DNA of 64,000 nt from contig NZ_JAMXST010000001.1 of NCBI RefSeq assembly GCF_024124905.1, positions 992,001 to 1,056,000 of the forward strand, given 5' to 3'. Shown in pieces: positions 51,547-61,309 of the stretch; the first letter of the stretch is position 1; each line of letters opens with the position of its first letter. A model generated the notes under the pieces. It searched no databases, was not told the DNA's origin, and saw only the letters and a list, made by a program, of their open reading frames with translations. Position numbers and translations under genes: made by a program. Source of the stretch: Cellulosimicrobium cellulans. Its GTDB lineage: Bacteria; Actinomycetota; Actinomycetes; Actinomycetales; Cellulomonadaceae.

Positions 51547-52590
51547 TCAGCCGGCGACGCGAGCGGCGAGCTCGCGGCCCACCTCGGCCGTCGAGCGTAC
51601 TCGGCTCCCCCGCTCGGCGAGGTCGGCCGCGACGGCCGCCTCGACGCGCTTCGCCTCGTCGCGGAGGCCCAGGTGGTCGAGGAGCAGCGCGACCGACAGC
51701 ACGGTGGCGGTCGGGTCGGCCTTGCCCTGCCCGGCGATGTCGGGTGCCGAGCCGTGCACGGGCTCGAACATGGACGGCGCCGTGCGGTCGGGGTTGATGT
51801 TCGCGGACGCGGCGAGGCCGATCCCGCCCGTGATCGCGGCGGCCTGGTCCGTGAGGATGTCCCCGAACAGGTTGTCCGTGACGATGACGTCGAACCGCGA
51901 CGGCTTCGTCGTGAGGAAGATGGTCGCCGCGTCGACGTGCAGGTAGTCCGTCGTGACGTCGGGGAACTCGGCGTTGACGGCCTCGACCGTCCGGCGCCAC
52001 AGGTGGCCCGCGTGCACGAGGACGTTGTGCTTGTGCACGAGCGTGAGGTGCTTGCGCGGGCGCGCCTGGGCACGGGCGAACGCGTCGCGCACGACGCGCT
52101 CGACGCCGAACGCCGTGTTGAGGGAGACCTCGGTCGCGATCTCGTGGGGCGTGCCGGTGCGCAGCGAGCCGCCGTTGCCGACGTACGGGCCCTCGGTGCC
52201 CTCGCGCACCACGACGAAGTCGATCTCGCCCGGGTCGGCGAGGGGCGAGGTGACGCCCGGGTACAGCTTGCCCGGGCGCAGGTTCACGTAGTGGTCGAGC
52301 GCGAAGCGGAGCTTGAGCAGCAAGCCGCGCTCGAGCACGCCCGACGGGACGCTGGGGTCGCCGATCGCGCCCAGGAGGATCGCGTCGTGGCCGCGGATCG
52401 CGTCGAGGTCCGCGTCGGTGAGCGTCTCCCCCGTCGCGTGCCAGCGGCGCGCACCCAGGTCGAACGGCGTCGTGGAGACCTTCACGTCCGAGCCGGACAC
52501 GGCGGCCTCGAGCACGGCGAGGCCCTGCTCGACGACCTCGGTACCGATGCCGTCCCCGGCCACGACTGCCAGATCAATGGTGCGCGTCAT
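51547..52590 (-). CDS. leuB: 3-isopropylmalate dehydrogenase
   Basis: The protein has 347 residues. It is a beta-decarboxylating dehydrogenase that oxidises 3-isopropylmalate with NAD+, and the erythro-methylmalate made in the citramalate route. Signatures are [16 protein letters not shown] (~9-24), the dimer-core [46 protein letters not shown] with the metal-binding Asp residues, and [30 protein letters not shown]. Length is that of the actinobacterial LeuB. It is 111 bases from the divergent ROK regulator's operator region. Confidence 0.95.
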   Translation of the reverse strand: MTRTIDLAVVAGDGIGTEVVEQGLAVLEAAVSGSDVKVSTTPFDLGARRWHATGETLTDADLDAIRGHDAILLGAIGDPSVPSGVLERGLLLKLRFALDHYVNLRPGKLYPGVTSPLADPGEIDFVVVREGTEGPYVGNGGSLRTGTPHEIATEVSLNTAFGVERVVRDAFARAQARPRKHLTLVHKHNVLVHAGHLWRRTVEAVNAEFPDVTTDYLHVDAATIFLTTKPSRFDVIVTDNLFGDILTDQAAAITGGIGLAASANINPDRTAPSMFEPVHGSAPDIAGQGKADPTATVLSVALLLDHLGLRDEAKRVEAAVAADLAERGSRVRSTAEVGRELAARVAG

Positions 52591-52684
52591 GCCGTGAGCC
52601 TACGCCGCCGCGCCACCCCTCGGGACGACGGTCTCACGTCTCGGACTGCGCTCGAGTTGCGTGACGGGGCGAGACAGGGCACTA

Positions 52685-52701
52685 TTAGGAAACTTTCCTA
52701 A
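52685..52701 (+). promoter_or_regulatory. ROK/XylR-type operator
   Basis: TTAGGAAACTTTCCTAA is a perfect 17-bp palindrome with one central base, 20 bases before the ROK regulator start. The form matches palindromes recognised by ROK-family sugar repressors in actinobacteria, so autoregulation is likely. Confidence 0.7.
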
Positions 52702-52721
52702 AGCCCGCCCGAAGGAACGCC

Positions 52722-53939
52722 ATGACCGCGCCCACCTCGTCGAGGATCCCCGGCACGCCGGGGCTGCTCCGCACGATCAACGATCGCGCGGCGCTCGAGC
52801 TCCTGCTCGACGCCGGGCCGCTCACCCGGTCCCAGATCGGCGACAGCACGGGAGTGTCCCGACCGACGGCCTCGCAGATCGTCGCACGGCTCGAACAGTC
52901 CGGACTCATCGAGCCCACCGGCTCCGTGCAGGGGGCGCGCGGGCCCCAGGCGACACAGTACGCCGCGCGTACCGACGTCCTCGTCGGGCTCGCGCTCGAC
53001 GTCGTGCCCGACGGCGTGCGGGCGAGCGTCGTCGACGCGCTCGGCCGGACGCTCGGCGAGACGACCGTCGCCGCGGGCCCGGACCGCGCCGCCGCGACCG
53101 ACGTCCGCACGGCGCGCGACGAGGCCTGCGCGGACGCGGGCATCCCGGTCGCGCGCGTGGCGACCGCCGTCGTCGGCGTCCAGGCCGCGGTCGCCCCGCG
53201 CACGGGCGACATCGCCCTCGTCGGCGAGCTGCCCGGCTGGCCGCGCGAAGGGCTCCGGGGGCATCTCGAGGGCGCCCTCGGCATCGACGTGCGCGTCGAG
53301 AACGACGTGAACCTCGCCGCGATCGCCGAGCGCGACGCGGGTCGCGACGAGCAGAGCTTCGCCCTGCTGTGGCTCGGCGAGGGCATCGGCATGGGGGCGT
53401 GGCTCGAGGGCCGCGTCCACCACGGCACCACGGGCGGCGCCGGCGAGATCGGCTACCTCCCCGTCCCCGCCGCCGGGATCGACGACTCCGTCAACGTGCA
53501 GGACCTCGTCGGGGGCCTGCGGCTCGTCGAGCTCTGCGCCCGGGCGGGCGTCCCCGGGGTCACGGAGTCCACCCCCTACGCCGCGGCCGTCGCCGCGATC
53601 CGCGAGCACGGCGACACGGCCGCCGTCCGCGCGCTCGTGCAGGATCTCGCCCGTCGTGTCGCGATCGTGCTCCAGCCCGTCGTGGCGATCCTCGAGCCCG
53701 ACGCCGTCGTGCTCGGCGGCCCGACGGGGGTCGCGTGCGGCGCGGGGCTCGCCGAGGCCACCGCCACCGCTCTCCGCGGCACCGACCAGCGGACGGGAGC
53801 GGTCGTCGCGACCGCCGTGCCCGAGCTCGCGGTCCTGCGCGGGGCGCGCTCCGTCGTCGCGCAGGACGTGCGCACGCTCCTGCTCGCCGCAGCGGGCCGA
53901 CCGGACCACCCGGTCGGCCCGTCATCGATCCCGGGGTAG
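52722..53939 (+). CDS. ROK-family transcriptional regulator
   Basis: The protein has 405 residues. The N-terminal winged HTH (~15-75) reads INDRAALELLLDAGPLTRSQIGDSTGVSRPTASQIVARLEQSGLIEPTG. The ROK sugar-kinase-like domain (~85-390) has VENDVNLAAIAERDAG and LGEGIGMGAWLEGRVHHGTTGGAGEIGYLPVP. The Cys-rich zinc motif that normally follows (CxCGxxGCxE) is missing, replaced by AAGIDDSVNVQ. Regulators of this type respond to sugars or amino sugars. No sugar gene is adjacent, and it sits inside the branched-chain amino acid region by position only. ATG at 52722 has GAAGGA upstream. Confidence 0.85.
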   Translation: MTAPTSSRIPGTPGLLRTINDRAALELLLDAGPLTRSQIGDSTGVSRPTASQIVARLEQSGLIEPTGSVQGARGPQATQYAARTDVLVGLALDVVPDGVRASVVDALGRTLGETTVAAGPDRAAATDVRTARDEACADAGIPVARVATAVVGVQAAVAPRTGDIALVGELPGWPREGLRGHLEGALGIDVRVENDVNLAAIAERDAGRDEQSFALLWLGEGIGMGAWLEGRVHHGTTGGAGEIGYLPVPAAGIDDSVNVQDLVGGLRLVELCARAGVPGVTESTPYAAAVAAIREHGDTAAVRALVQDLARRVAIVLQPVVAILEPDAVVLGGPTGVACGAGLAEATATALRGTDQRTGAVVATAVPELAVLRGARSVVAQDVRTLLLAAAGRPDHPVGPSSIPG

Positions 53940-53958
53940 TCCTCTTCACCTGCCCCGC

Positions 53959-53999
53959 GAGCGGTGGCCGGCCGACCGTGGCACGGCCGGCCACCGCTC
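53959..53999. terminator. Bidirectional terminator between convergent ROK and ASCH genes
   Basis: GAGCGGTGGCCGGCCG (53959-53974) pairs perfectly with CGGCCGGCCACCGCTC (53984-53999), a 16-bp stem with a 9-base loop, ending 9 bases from the ASCH gene stop. Confidence 0.85.
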
Positions 54000-54007
54000 A
54001 TCCCGCC

Positions 54008-54547
54008 TCAGCGCGGGTAGCGCAGCTCGAACCGCTCGCACACGAGCGGCATGTCGGGAGCGAACTCTCGCTCCAGCACGCGCCGGAAGTACGTCTCGTG
54101 ACCGTCGCGCCACGACTCGAGGGAGCCGTCGTCCTCCCCTTCCGCCAGGGCGAAGTCCGCGTCGACGTCCTCGAACGCGACGATCTCGACCGACGTCGTC
54201 CGGACGAGCGCCCGCGGGTGCCCGGCACCGTCGAGCAGGATCGACAGCTCGCCGACGCGCGGGACGGGCTCCCCCGAGTCCTCGTACTCCCACAGCGCGG
54301 ACGACGTCGCGGTCTTCTCCCCGCTCAGCACCGCCGCGAGCAGGTCGTCGGCCAGCGCGGGGTTGTCGCCGAACGACCACGCGGGCGGCGGCACCGTCTC
54401 GGAGACCGTGGTGCCGGTGACCACGCCCACCCGCGCCATCCCGGCGCTCGGCCGCGCCAGCTCCCAGAACGCGAGGATCTCCGCCGCCCTCTCGTCCACC
54501 ACCACGTCGTCCGTCACCGGTTCCCCCTCGTCCGCCTGTCGGGTCAT
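54008..54547 (-). CDS. ASCH-domain protein
   Basis: The protein has 179 residues. After a short variable N-terminus, the ASCH fold is recognised by AWSFGDNPALADDLLAAVLSGEKTATSSALWEYEDSGEPVPRVGELSILLDGAGHPRALVRTTSVEIVAFEDVDADFALAEGEDDGSLESWRDGHETYF. ASCH domains resemble PUA domains and are thought to bind RNA or modified nucleosides; some members hydrolyse N4-acetylcytidine. It begins 4 bases after the isochorismatase-like stop, so the two form an operon, though their joint role is not evident. Confidence 0.85.
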   Translation of the reverse strand: MTRQADEGEPVTDDVVVDERAAEILAFWELARPSAGMARVGVVTGTTVSETVPPPAWSFGDNPALADDLLAAVLSGEKTATSSALWEYEDSGEPVPRVGELSILLDGAGHPRALVRTTSVEIVAFEDVDADFALAEGEDDGSLESWRDGHETYFRRVLEREFAPDMPLVCERFELRYPR

Positions 54548-54551
54548 GCCC

Positions 54552-55295
54552 CTATCGTGGCGTACCGAGGGTCGATGTGCCCGATCTCTCGCGGTTCGTC
54601 CCGCTCGTGTCGCACCGACCGACGGCCCCGGCCACCGCCGCGACGACGGCCGACGAGGGACGCAGCACGACACCCAGTCCCACGACCTGGGCGAGGCCCT
54701 CCTCGGTCGTGCCGGAGACGGCGTCGGGCACGACGACGGCCCGCAGATCCCGCTCGCTCGCGTCGGTGAGCGTCGCGCGCGGACAGTTCGGGAAGTTGCA
54801 GCCCGCCACGACGACGGTGTCGACGCCGCGCTCACGCAGGAGATCCTCGAGCGGGGTGCGGTGGAACGCGCTCCACCGAGGCTTCCACACGACGATCTCG
54901 CCAGGTCCGAGGTCCTGTGGACGCCCGGCGAGCAGCACGTCGGGATCGAGCGGGGGCGCGCCCGCCGGCACGAGCTCGGGAAGGATCGCGGAACCCGGCG
55001 TGCCCGGACGCACCACGGCGGCGCCGTCGCCGATCGCCCGGCGCCGCACCAGGTCCACGTCGTCCCCGTCGTACAGGCGCACGACGTGGACGACAGGCAG
55101 GCCCGCTCGCCGGTACGCCTCGACGAGCGAGGTGAGCGCGGGCACGACCGCCCGCGTTCCCGCGACGGGCGTGCTCCCGCCCTCGGCGAAGTCGACTTGC
55201 GTGTCGATCACCAGCAGCGCCGACGTCTCCCAGTGCGGAGCCAGGAACGGATCCAGCAGCTCGTCGTGCGCGGCCGGCGGTGTCGTCGTCGTCAC
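54552..55295 (-). CDS. Isochorismatase-like cysteine hydrolase
   Basis: The protein has 247 residues. The Asp-Lys-Cys triad is visible: LLVIDTQVDFAEGG (~30-43), VVWKPRWSAFHRTPLEDLLRERGVDTVVVAGCNFPNCPRATLTDASERDLRAVVVPDAVSG (~140-200). Family members include nicotinamidases, carbamoylases and isochorismatases. The substrate here is not defined, and no siderophore genes are near. The GTG start has an excellent AAGGAGG 5 bases upstream. It forms a pair with the ASCH gene. Confidence 0.85.
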   Translation of the reverse strand: MTTTTPPAAHDELLDPFLAPHWETSALLVIDTQVDFAEGGSTPVAGTRAVVPALTSLVEAYRRAGLPVVHVVRLYDGDDVDLVRRRAIGDGAAVVRPGTPGSAILPELVPAGAPPLDPDVLLAGRPQDLGPGEIVVWKPRWSAFHRTPLEDLLRERGVDTVVVAGCNFPNCPRATLTDASERDLRAVVVPDAVSGTTEEGLAQVVGLGVVLRPSSAVVAAVAGAVGRCDTSGTNRERSGTSTLGTPR

Positions 55296-55391
55296 AGTGC
55301 CTCCTTGGTCGGCACGGTCGCGTGCCTGGTTGCCGCGGCGATGGGGCGGGACGATCCGGGTCGCGCCGCGCGAGCGCGGGGCGGCCCAAGA

Positions 55392-55439
55392 GCCCGAGGC
55401 GGAGCCGACGTCGCGCACGACGCCGGCTCCGCCTCGGGC
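55392..55439 (-). terminator. Terminator downstream of ilvC
   Basis: GCCCGAGGCGGAGCCG (55392-55407) pairs perfectly with CGGCTCCGCCTCGGGC (55424-55439), a 16-bp stem, 17 bases past the ilvC stop. It ends the ilvBNC transcript before the isochorismatase gene. Confidence 0.85.
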
Positions 55440-55456
55440 AGGCAGGACGGCCTGCG

Positions 55457-56599
<1,143 letters not shown>

Positions 56600-57124
56600 T
56601 CAGGCGGAGCGGACCACGCGTTCCAGCGCGCGGTCGGTGATCGAGCGGGAGCCGCGGCCGACGGCGACGGTCCCCGACTTCACGATCTCGCGCACGCCGT
56701 AGGGCTCGAGCGCGCCGAGCAGGGCGTTCAGCTTCTCGCCGGTGCCCGTCGCCTCGATGGTCACGGCGTCGGGCACGACGTCGACGACCTTCGCTCGGAA
56801 CAGGTTGACGACCTCGAGCACGCCGGTGCGGTTCGCGCCGTCGGCGCGGACCTTGACGAGCAGGAGCTCGCGCTGCACGGACGCGGCCGCGTCGAGCTCG
56901 ACGATCTTGATGACGTTGACCAGCTTGTTGAGCTGCTTCGTCACCTGCTCGAGCGGGCGCTCCTCGACGTCGACGACGACGGTGATGCGCGAGATCTCCT
57001 CGTGCTCGGTCGGGCCGACCGCGAGCGAGTGGATGTTGAAGGCGCGACGGGCGAACAGGCCCGCGACGCGCGTGAGCACGCCGGGCTTGTTCTCGACGAG
57101 CACGGAGAGGGTGTGGCGGGACAT
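56600..57124 (-). CDS. ilvN: Acetolactate synthase small (regulatory) subunit
   Basis: The protein has 174 residues. The N-terminal ACT domain (HTLSVLVENKPGVLTRVAGLFARRAFNIHSLAVGPTEHEEISRITVVVDV) binds valine for feedback inhibition. The second ALS_ss_C domain (~85-165) includes RTGVLEVVNLFRAKVVDVVPDAVTIEATGTGEKLNALLGALEPYGVREIVKSG. Length is the usual actinobacterial IlvN/IlvH form. Only 6 bases separate it from ilvB, implying a shared transcript and stoichiometric synthesis. Confidence 0.95.
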   Translation of the reverse strand: MSRHTLSVLVENKPGVLTRVAGLFARRAFNIHSLAVGPTEHEEISRITVVVDVEERPLEQVTKQLNKLVNVIKIVELDAAASVQRELLLVKVRADGANRTGVLEVVNLFRAKVVDVVPDAVTIEATGTGEKLNALLGALEPYGVREIVKSGTVAVGRGSRSITDRALERVVRSA

Positions 57125-57130
57125 GGCGGG

Positions 57131-59044
57131 TCAGTCCTCTCGGTCCCACGCGGGCGAGATGCCCCGCGCGTACTGGATGTCGTCGTTGCTCACGCCGGCG
57201 GCGACCATCGGCCACACCATCGCGTCGCGCGAGACGTTGAAGTCGACGACCACGGGGCGGTCGTCGATCTCCATCGCGCGCTTGATCGCGGCGTCGACCT
57301 CGCCCATCGACTCGACGCGGATGCCCTCGCACCCGTACGCGTCGGCGAGCTTGACGAAGTCGGGGACGCGCGCCGTGCCGTGCCCGGTGTGCAGGTCGGT
57401 GTTGGAGTAGCGCTTGTCGTAGAACAGCGTCTGCCACTGGCGCACCATGCCGAGCGAGGAGTTGTTGATCAGCGCGACCTTGATCGGGATCTCGTTGATC
57501 GTGCAGGTGGCGAGCTCCTGGTTGGTCATCTGGAAGCAGCCGTCGCCGTCGATCGCCCACACCGTGGCGTCCGGACGGCCGACCTTCGCGCCCATCGCCG
57601 CGGGGATCGAGAAGCCCATGGTGCCGAGTCCGCCGGAGTTGATCCAGGTGCGCGGGTGCTCGTACCGGATGAACTGCGCGGCCCACATCTGGTGCTGGCC
57701 GACGCCCGCGACGTAGACCGACTCGGGACCGGAGATCTCGCCGAGGCGCGAGATGACGTGCTGCGGGGCGAGATGACCGTCGTCGGGCTCGGTGTACCCG
57801 AGCGGGTAGGTCTCGCGCCAGTCGTCGATCTGGCGCCACCAGGCCTCGACGTCCGGCTTCCCCTTGGCCTCGTGCTCGCGCTCGAGCTCGGGGAGCAGGT
57901 CGGCGATGACCTCCTTGAGGTCGCCGACGATCGGGACGTCCACGTCGCGGTTCTTGCCGATCTCCGCGGGGTCGATGTCCGCGTGCACGACCTGCGCGTG
58001 CGGCGCGAAGCTCGAGAGCTTGCCCGTGACGCGGTCGTCGAAGCGCGCGCCGAGGGACACGACGAGGTCGGCCTTCTGCAGCGCCGCCACGGCGGGGACG
58101 GTGCCGTGCATACCGGGCATCCCGAGGTTCTGGGGGTGCGTGTCGGGCACGGCGCCGCGCGCCATGAGCGTCGTGACGACCGGCGCGCCCGACAGGTCGA
58201 CGAGGCGGCGCAGCTCGGCCGACGCGTTCGCGCGGACCACGCCGCCGCCCACGTAGAGCACCGGGCGCCGGGCCGACGCGAGCAGGCGCGCGGCCTCCTT
58301 GATCTGCTTGCTGTGCGGCTTCGTCACCGGGTGGTAGCCCGGGAGCTGCACGTCCTGGGGCCACGAGAACGTCGTGCGCGACTGCATCGCCGACTTCGCG
58401 ATGTCCACGAGCACCGGGCCGGGACGGCCCGTCGAGGCGATGTGGAACGCCTCGGCGATGGTGCGCGGGATGTCGTCGGGGTCGGTGACGAGGAAGTTGT
58501 GCTTGGTGATCGGCAGCGTGATGCCGACGATGTCCGCCTCCTGGAAGGCGTCCGTGCCGATCGCCCCCGCGGCGACCTGGCCGGTGATCGCGACGAGCGG
58601 GATCGAGTCCATGTTCGCGTCGGCGATGGGGGTGACGAGGTTGGTCGCGCCCGGGCCCGAGGTCGCCATCGTGACGCCGACCTTCCCGGTCGCGTGGGCG
58701 TAGCCCTGCGCGGCGTGGCCGCCGCCCTGCTCGTGGCGGACGAGGATGTGGCGCAGCCGCTGGGAGTCCATGAGCGGGTCGTACGTCGGGAGGATCGCGC
58801 CACCCGGGATGCCGAAGACGACCTCGGCGCCGACCTCCTCGAGGGAGCGGACGATCGACTGCGCGCCGGTCATCTCCTCACCGGTCGAGGTGCCCTGCGT
58901 GCTGCCGGCCGGGCGAGCCGTGGCAGCGCGCCGGACGTCGCCGCGCGGGGCGACCGACGCGGGTGTCGGGGCGGGCTTCGGCGCCGGCGCCGCGGGCGTC
59001 GGGGCCCCCGGTCGCGGAGGTGCCGGGGTGGGACCCTGGGCCAT
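57131..59044 (-). CDS. ilvB: Acetolactate synthase large (catalytic) subunit
   Basis: The protein has 637 residues. It makes acetolactate from pyruvate with ThDP, Mg2+ and FAD. The ThDP-activating Glu is in [18 protein letters not shown], and the ThDP-binding GDG...NN motif is [30 protein letters not shown] (~485-515). The N-terminal ~85 residues are Pro/Ala-rich and variable, as in other actinobacterial IlvB. ATG at 59044 has AGGAG 5 bases upstream. A leader peptide and attenuator lie 200-350 bases upstream. Confidence 0.95.
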   Translation of the reverse strand: MAQGPTPAPPRPGAPTPAAPAPKPAPTPASVAPRGDVRRAATARPAGSTQGTSTGEEMTGAQSIVRSLEEVGAEVVFGIPGGAILPTYDPLMDSQRLRHILVRHEQGGGHAAQGYAHATGKVGVTMATSGPGATNLVTPIADANMDSIPLVAITGQVAAGAIGTDAFQEADIVGITLPITKHNFLVTDPDDIPRTIAEAFHIASTGRPGPVLVDIAKSAMQSRTTFSWPQDVQLPGYHPVTKPHSKQIKEAARLLASARRPVLYVGGGVVRANASAELRRLVDLSGAPVVTTLMARGAVPDTHPQNLGMPGMHGTVPAVAALQKADLVVSLGARFDDRVTGKLSSFAPHAQVVHADIDPAEIGKNRDVDVPIVGDLKEVIADLLPELEREHEAKGKPDVEAWWRQIDDWRETYPLGYTEPDDGHLAPQHVISRLGEISGPESVYVAGVGQHQMWAAQFIRYEHPRTWINSGGLGTMGFSIPAAMGAKVGRPDATVWAIDGDGCFQMTNQELATCTINEIPIKVALINNSSLGMVRQWQTLFYDKRYSNTDLHTGHGTARVPDFVKLADAYGCEGIRVESMGEVDAAIKRAMEIDDRPVVVDFNVSRDAMVWPMVAAGVSNDDIQYARGISPAWDRED

Positions 59045-59249
59045 GGTGTCTCCTGCGTGTCGTGGCCTCGGCCCGGCGGGCGCCCCGTGGGGCGCTCCGC
59101 CGGGAACCGGAGCCGACCGTGGTGGTGCGGTCGTGCTGGTCGCGGTGTGCGGGTGCCGGTCCTCGCGGGTCTCGCGGGTGCGGCGCTCGCGGTGGCCTGG
59201 TGAGCCTGCCGCGGTCTGTCTGCCGTGCTGATGGCGTTGTGGTGGCAAC

Positions 59250-59290
59250 AAAAAACCCCTCGGACCCGGGATGCCGGGCTGGACGAGGGG
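59250..59290 (-). terminator. Attenuator terminator upstream of ilvB
   Basis: On the minus strand CCCCTCG and CGAGGGG enclose a nested CCCGG/CCGGG stem and are followed directly by six T residues. It lies 206 bases before the ilvB start, downstream of the leader peptide. The same TTTTTTGTTG ending is seen at the cimA attenuator. The remaining gap 59045-59249 shows no further gene. Confidence 0.88.
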
Positions 59291-59322
59291 TGAGCGCGCT
59301 GACGAAGCCTGGTTGCGTGGCC

Positions 59323-59388
59323 TCAGCCGGCGCGCTCAGGAAGTACTACAAGGAGGATCGTCTGCACGTCATGGGACTGTACGCCCAT
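59323..59388 (-). CDS. ilvB leader peptide
   Basis: The frame has 21 codons plus TGA and carries the run Ile-Leu-Leu-Val-Val-Leu (…[13 protein letters not shown]) in its second half. It is followed by GCGCGC-containing segments able to form alternative stems and by the T-run terminator. This is the design of an ilv attenuation leader: ribosome stalling at uncharged Ile, Leu or Val codons would prevent terminator formation and raise ilvBNC. Confidence 0.82.
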   Translation of the reverse strand: MGVQSHDVQTILLVVLPERAG

Positions 59389-59418
59389 GTCTCGGCGATG
59401 TCACGTGTCGAGGCGCCC

Positions 59419-59435
59419 GTCTCACGCACTGGGAC
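59419..59435 (-). promoter_or_regulatory. Candidate NdgR operator upstream of the ilvB leader
   Basis: On the minus strand GTCCCAGTGCGTGAGAC has arms GTCCCA and TGAGAC (one mismatch) around GTGCG. Its 14-bp core CAGTGCGTGAGACG is identical to the leuC-ndgR site. It overlaps the stop codon of the GH13 gene, so the ilvB promoter must lie at the 3' end of that gene. Confidence 0.65.
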
Positions 59436-61290
59436 GTGCGGCATCCTCGCCCGCCCGGCGGAGCACCCGTCCCTCCCACGGCCGCAGGTGCCCGACGGCG
59501 CCCGGCCGGCCCTCGGCGTCGGGCCCGCCCGGGTGCGTGGCCACCAGGGTCGACGCGTCCTCCCAGCCGGCGAGGACGTCGTCCGGCACGTCCTGGGGCT
59601 GCCCGCCCACGTTCACGAGGACGAGCAGCTCGTCGCGCACGGCCGTCCCGTCCGCCCGTGTCGTGTCGAGGCCGCGCGTGAACGCGTAGACCGCCTCGTG
59701 GTCCGGCAGGAGCATGTGGAAGTCCCCGAGCGCGACGACCGGCTCGTCGCGGCGCAGGGCGACGAGCCGCCGGTAGAAGTGCAGGACCGAGTCCTCGTCG
59801 GCCCACGCCGCCTCCGCGTTGATCGCGGTGTGGTTGGGGTTGACCTCGAGCCACGGCGTCCCGGTCGTGAACCCGGCGTTCGCGCTCGCGTCCCACTGCA
59901 CGGGCGTGCGGGCATGGTCGCGGCTCGCGTGCGCGAGCACGGCGAGCATCTCGCCGTCGGTGCGCAGCCGCGGTCCGCCTGTCCGGCCGGTGAGCTCGCG
60001 GAAGTACCCGAGCGACTCGACGTCCTGGTACTGCTCGACGCGCGTGAACGGCGCGTTCGTCATGCCGAGCTCCTCGCCCTGGTAGACGTACGGCGTGCCG
60101 CGGTGCAGGTGCAGCAGGAGCGCGAGCGCCTTGGCCGACGCGACGCGGTGCGCGGGTGAGTCGTCGCCGAAGCGCGAGACGACGCGCGGCTGGTCGTGGT
60201 TGTCCCAGTAGAGGGCGTTCCAGCCGCGGTCGGCGAGGCCGGCCTGCCACCGGCCGAGCGTCGCCTTGAGGTCGGCGAGCTCCCACCGGACCGGGTCGTA
60301 GCGCGTCGCCCCGTGGTCGATGCCCATGTGCTCGAACTGGAACACCATGTCGACCTCGCGACGGTCGGGGTCGGTGTACCGGACGCCGTGCTCGACGGTC
60401 ACCCCCGGCGTCTCCCCCACCGTGAGGATCTCGCGGCCCTGCGCGAGGTACGGGGCGAACACCTCGCGGTGCATCTCGGCGAGGAACTCGTGCACGCGCG
60501 GCCCGTCCGTGTAGTGCGGGCTCCCGTCGCCGTACGTCCCCCAGTGCACCTCGCCGTCGGGCAGCGAGCCGTCCGGGGCGACGTCCTTGGAGATCAGGTT
60601 GATGACGTCCATGCGGAACCCGTCGACGCCCCGGTCGAGCCACCTCCGCATCATCGCGTAGACCGCGTGGCGGACCTCCGGGTTCTCCCAGTTGAGGTCC
60701 GGCTGCTTGGTGTCGAACAGGTGCAGGTAGTACTCCCCCGAGGCCTCGTCGAACCGCCACGCGCTGCCCCCGAAGAAGGAGCGCCAGTTGGTCGGCTCCG
60801 CGCCCGGCGCCCCGGGCTCCATGCCGGTGCGCGCGGGACGCCACCAGTACCAGTCGCGCCGCGGGCTCTCGGCGGACGACCGCGACTGGACGAACCACGG
60901 GTGCTCGTCGCTGGTGTGGTTGACGACGAGGTCCATGACGAGCTTCATCCCGCGCGCGTGCAGACCCTCGATGAGGGCGTCGAGGTCCGCGAGCGACCCG
61001 AACAGCGGGTCGACGTCCTCGTAGTCGCTGATGTCGTACCCGTTGTCCGCCTGCGGCGACCGGTACACCGGGGACAGCCACACGACGTCCACGCCCAGCC
61101 GCTCCAGGTGATCGAGGCGCCGGGTGATCCCGCGGAGGTCCCCGACGCCGTCGCCGTCGGTGTCCTGGAACGAGCGCGGGTACACCTGGTACACGACCGA
61201 GCGCGTCCACCACGGCGCGTCGGCGGGCGTCTCGGCGCCGGGCCACCCGCCGCGGGGCCGGGCGTCCGGGGTGGGTGCGGACGAGGTCAT
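59422..61290 (-). CDS. GH13-family alpha-glucosidase (oligo-1,6-glucosidase type)
   Basis: The protein has 622 residues. The barrel opens WWTRSVVYQVYPRSFQDTDGDGVGDLRGI (~27-55), with the conserved DLVVNHTSDEHPWF. The nucleophile Asp is in GVDGFRMDVINLI (~225), the acid/base Glu in ILTVGETPGV (~290) and the third Asp in LYWDNHDQPRVVSRFGDD (~370). The length, DISDYEDVDPLFGS and HTSDEH fit cytosolic enzymes that release glucose from isomaltose or maltose; no signal peptide is present. ATG follows AGAGGAAG. It is 19 bases after the DUF4037 gene. Confidence 0.92.
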   Translation of the reverse strand: MTSSAPTPDARPRGGWPGAETPADAPWWTRSVVYQVYPRSFQDTDGDGVGDLRGITRRLDHLERLGVDVVWLSPVYRSPQADNGYDISDYEDVDPLFGSLADLDALIEGLHARGMKLVMDLVVNHTSDEHPWFVQSRSSAESPRRDWYWWRPARTGMEPGAPGAEPTNWRSFFGGSAWRFDEASGEYYLHLFDTKQPDLNWENPEVRHAVYAMMRRWLDRGVDGFRMDVINLISKDVAPDGSLPDGEVHWGTYGDGSPHYTDGPRVHEFLAEMHREVFAPYLAQGREILTVGETPGVTVEHGVRYTDPDRREVDMVFQFEHMGIDHGATRYDPVRWELADLKATLGRWQAGLADRGWNALYWDNHDQPRVVSRFGDDSPAHRVASAKALALLLHLHRGTPYVYQGEELGMTNAPFTRVEQYQDVESLGYFRELTGRTGGPRLRTDGEMLAVLAHASRDHARTPVQWDASANAGFTTGTPWLEVNPNHTAINAEAAWADEDSVLHFYRRLVALRRDEPVVALGDFHMLLPDHEAVYAFTRGLDTTRADGTAVRDELLVLVNVGGQPQDVPDDVLAGWEDASTLVATHPGGPDAEGRPGAVGHLRPWEGRVLRRAGEDAARPSA

Positions 61291-61309
61291 CGCACGGCTT
61301 CCTCTCGGG

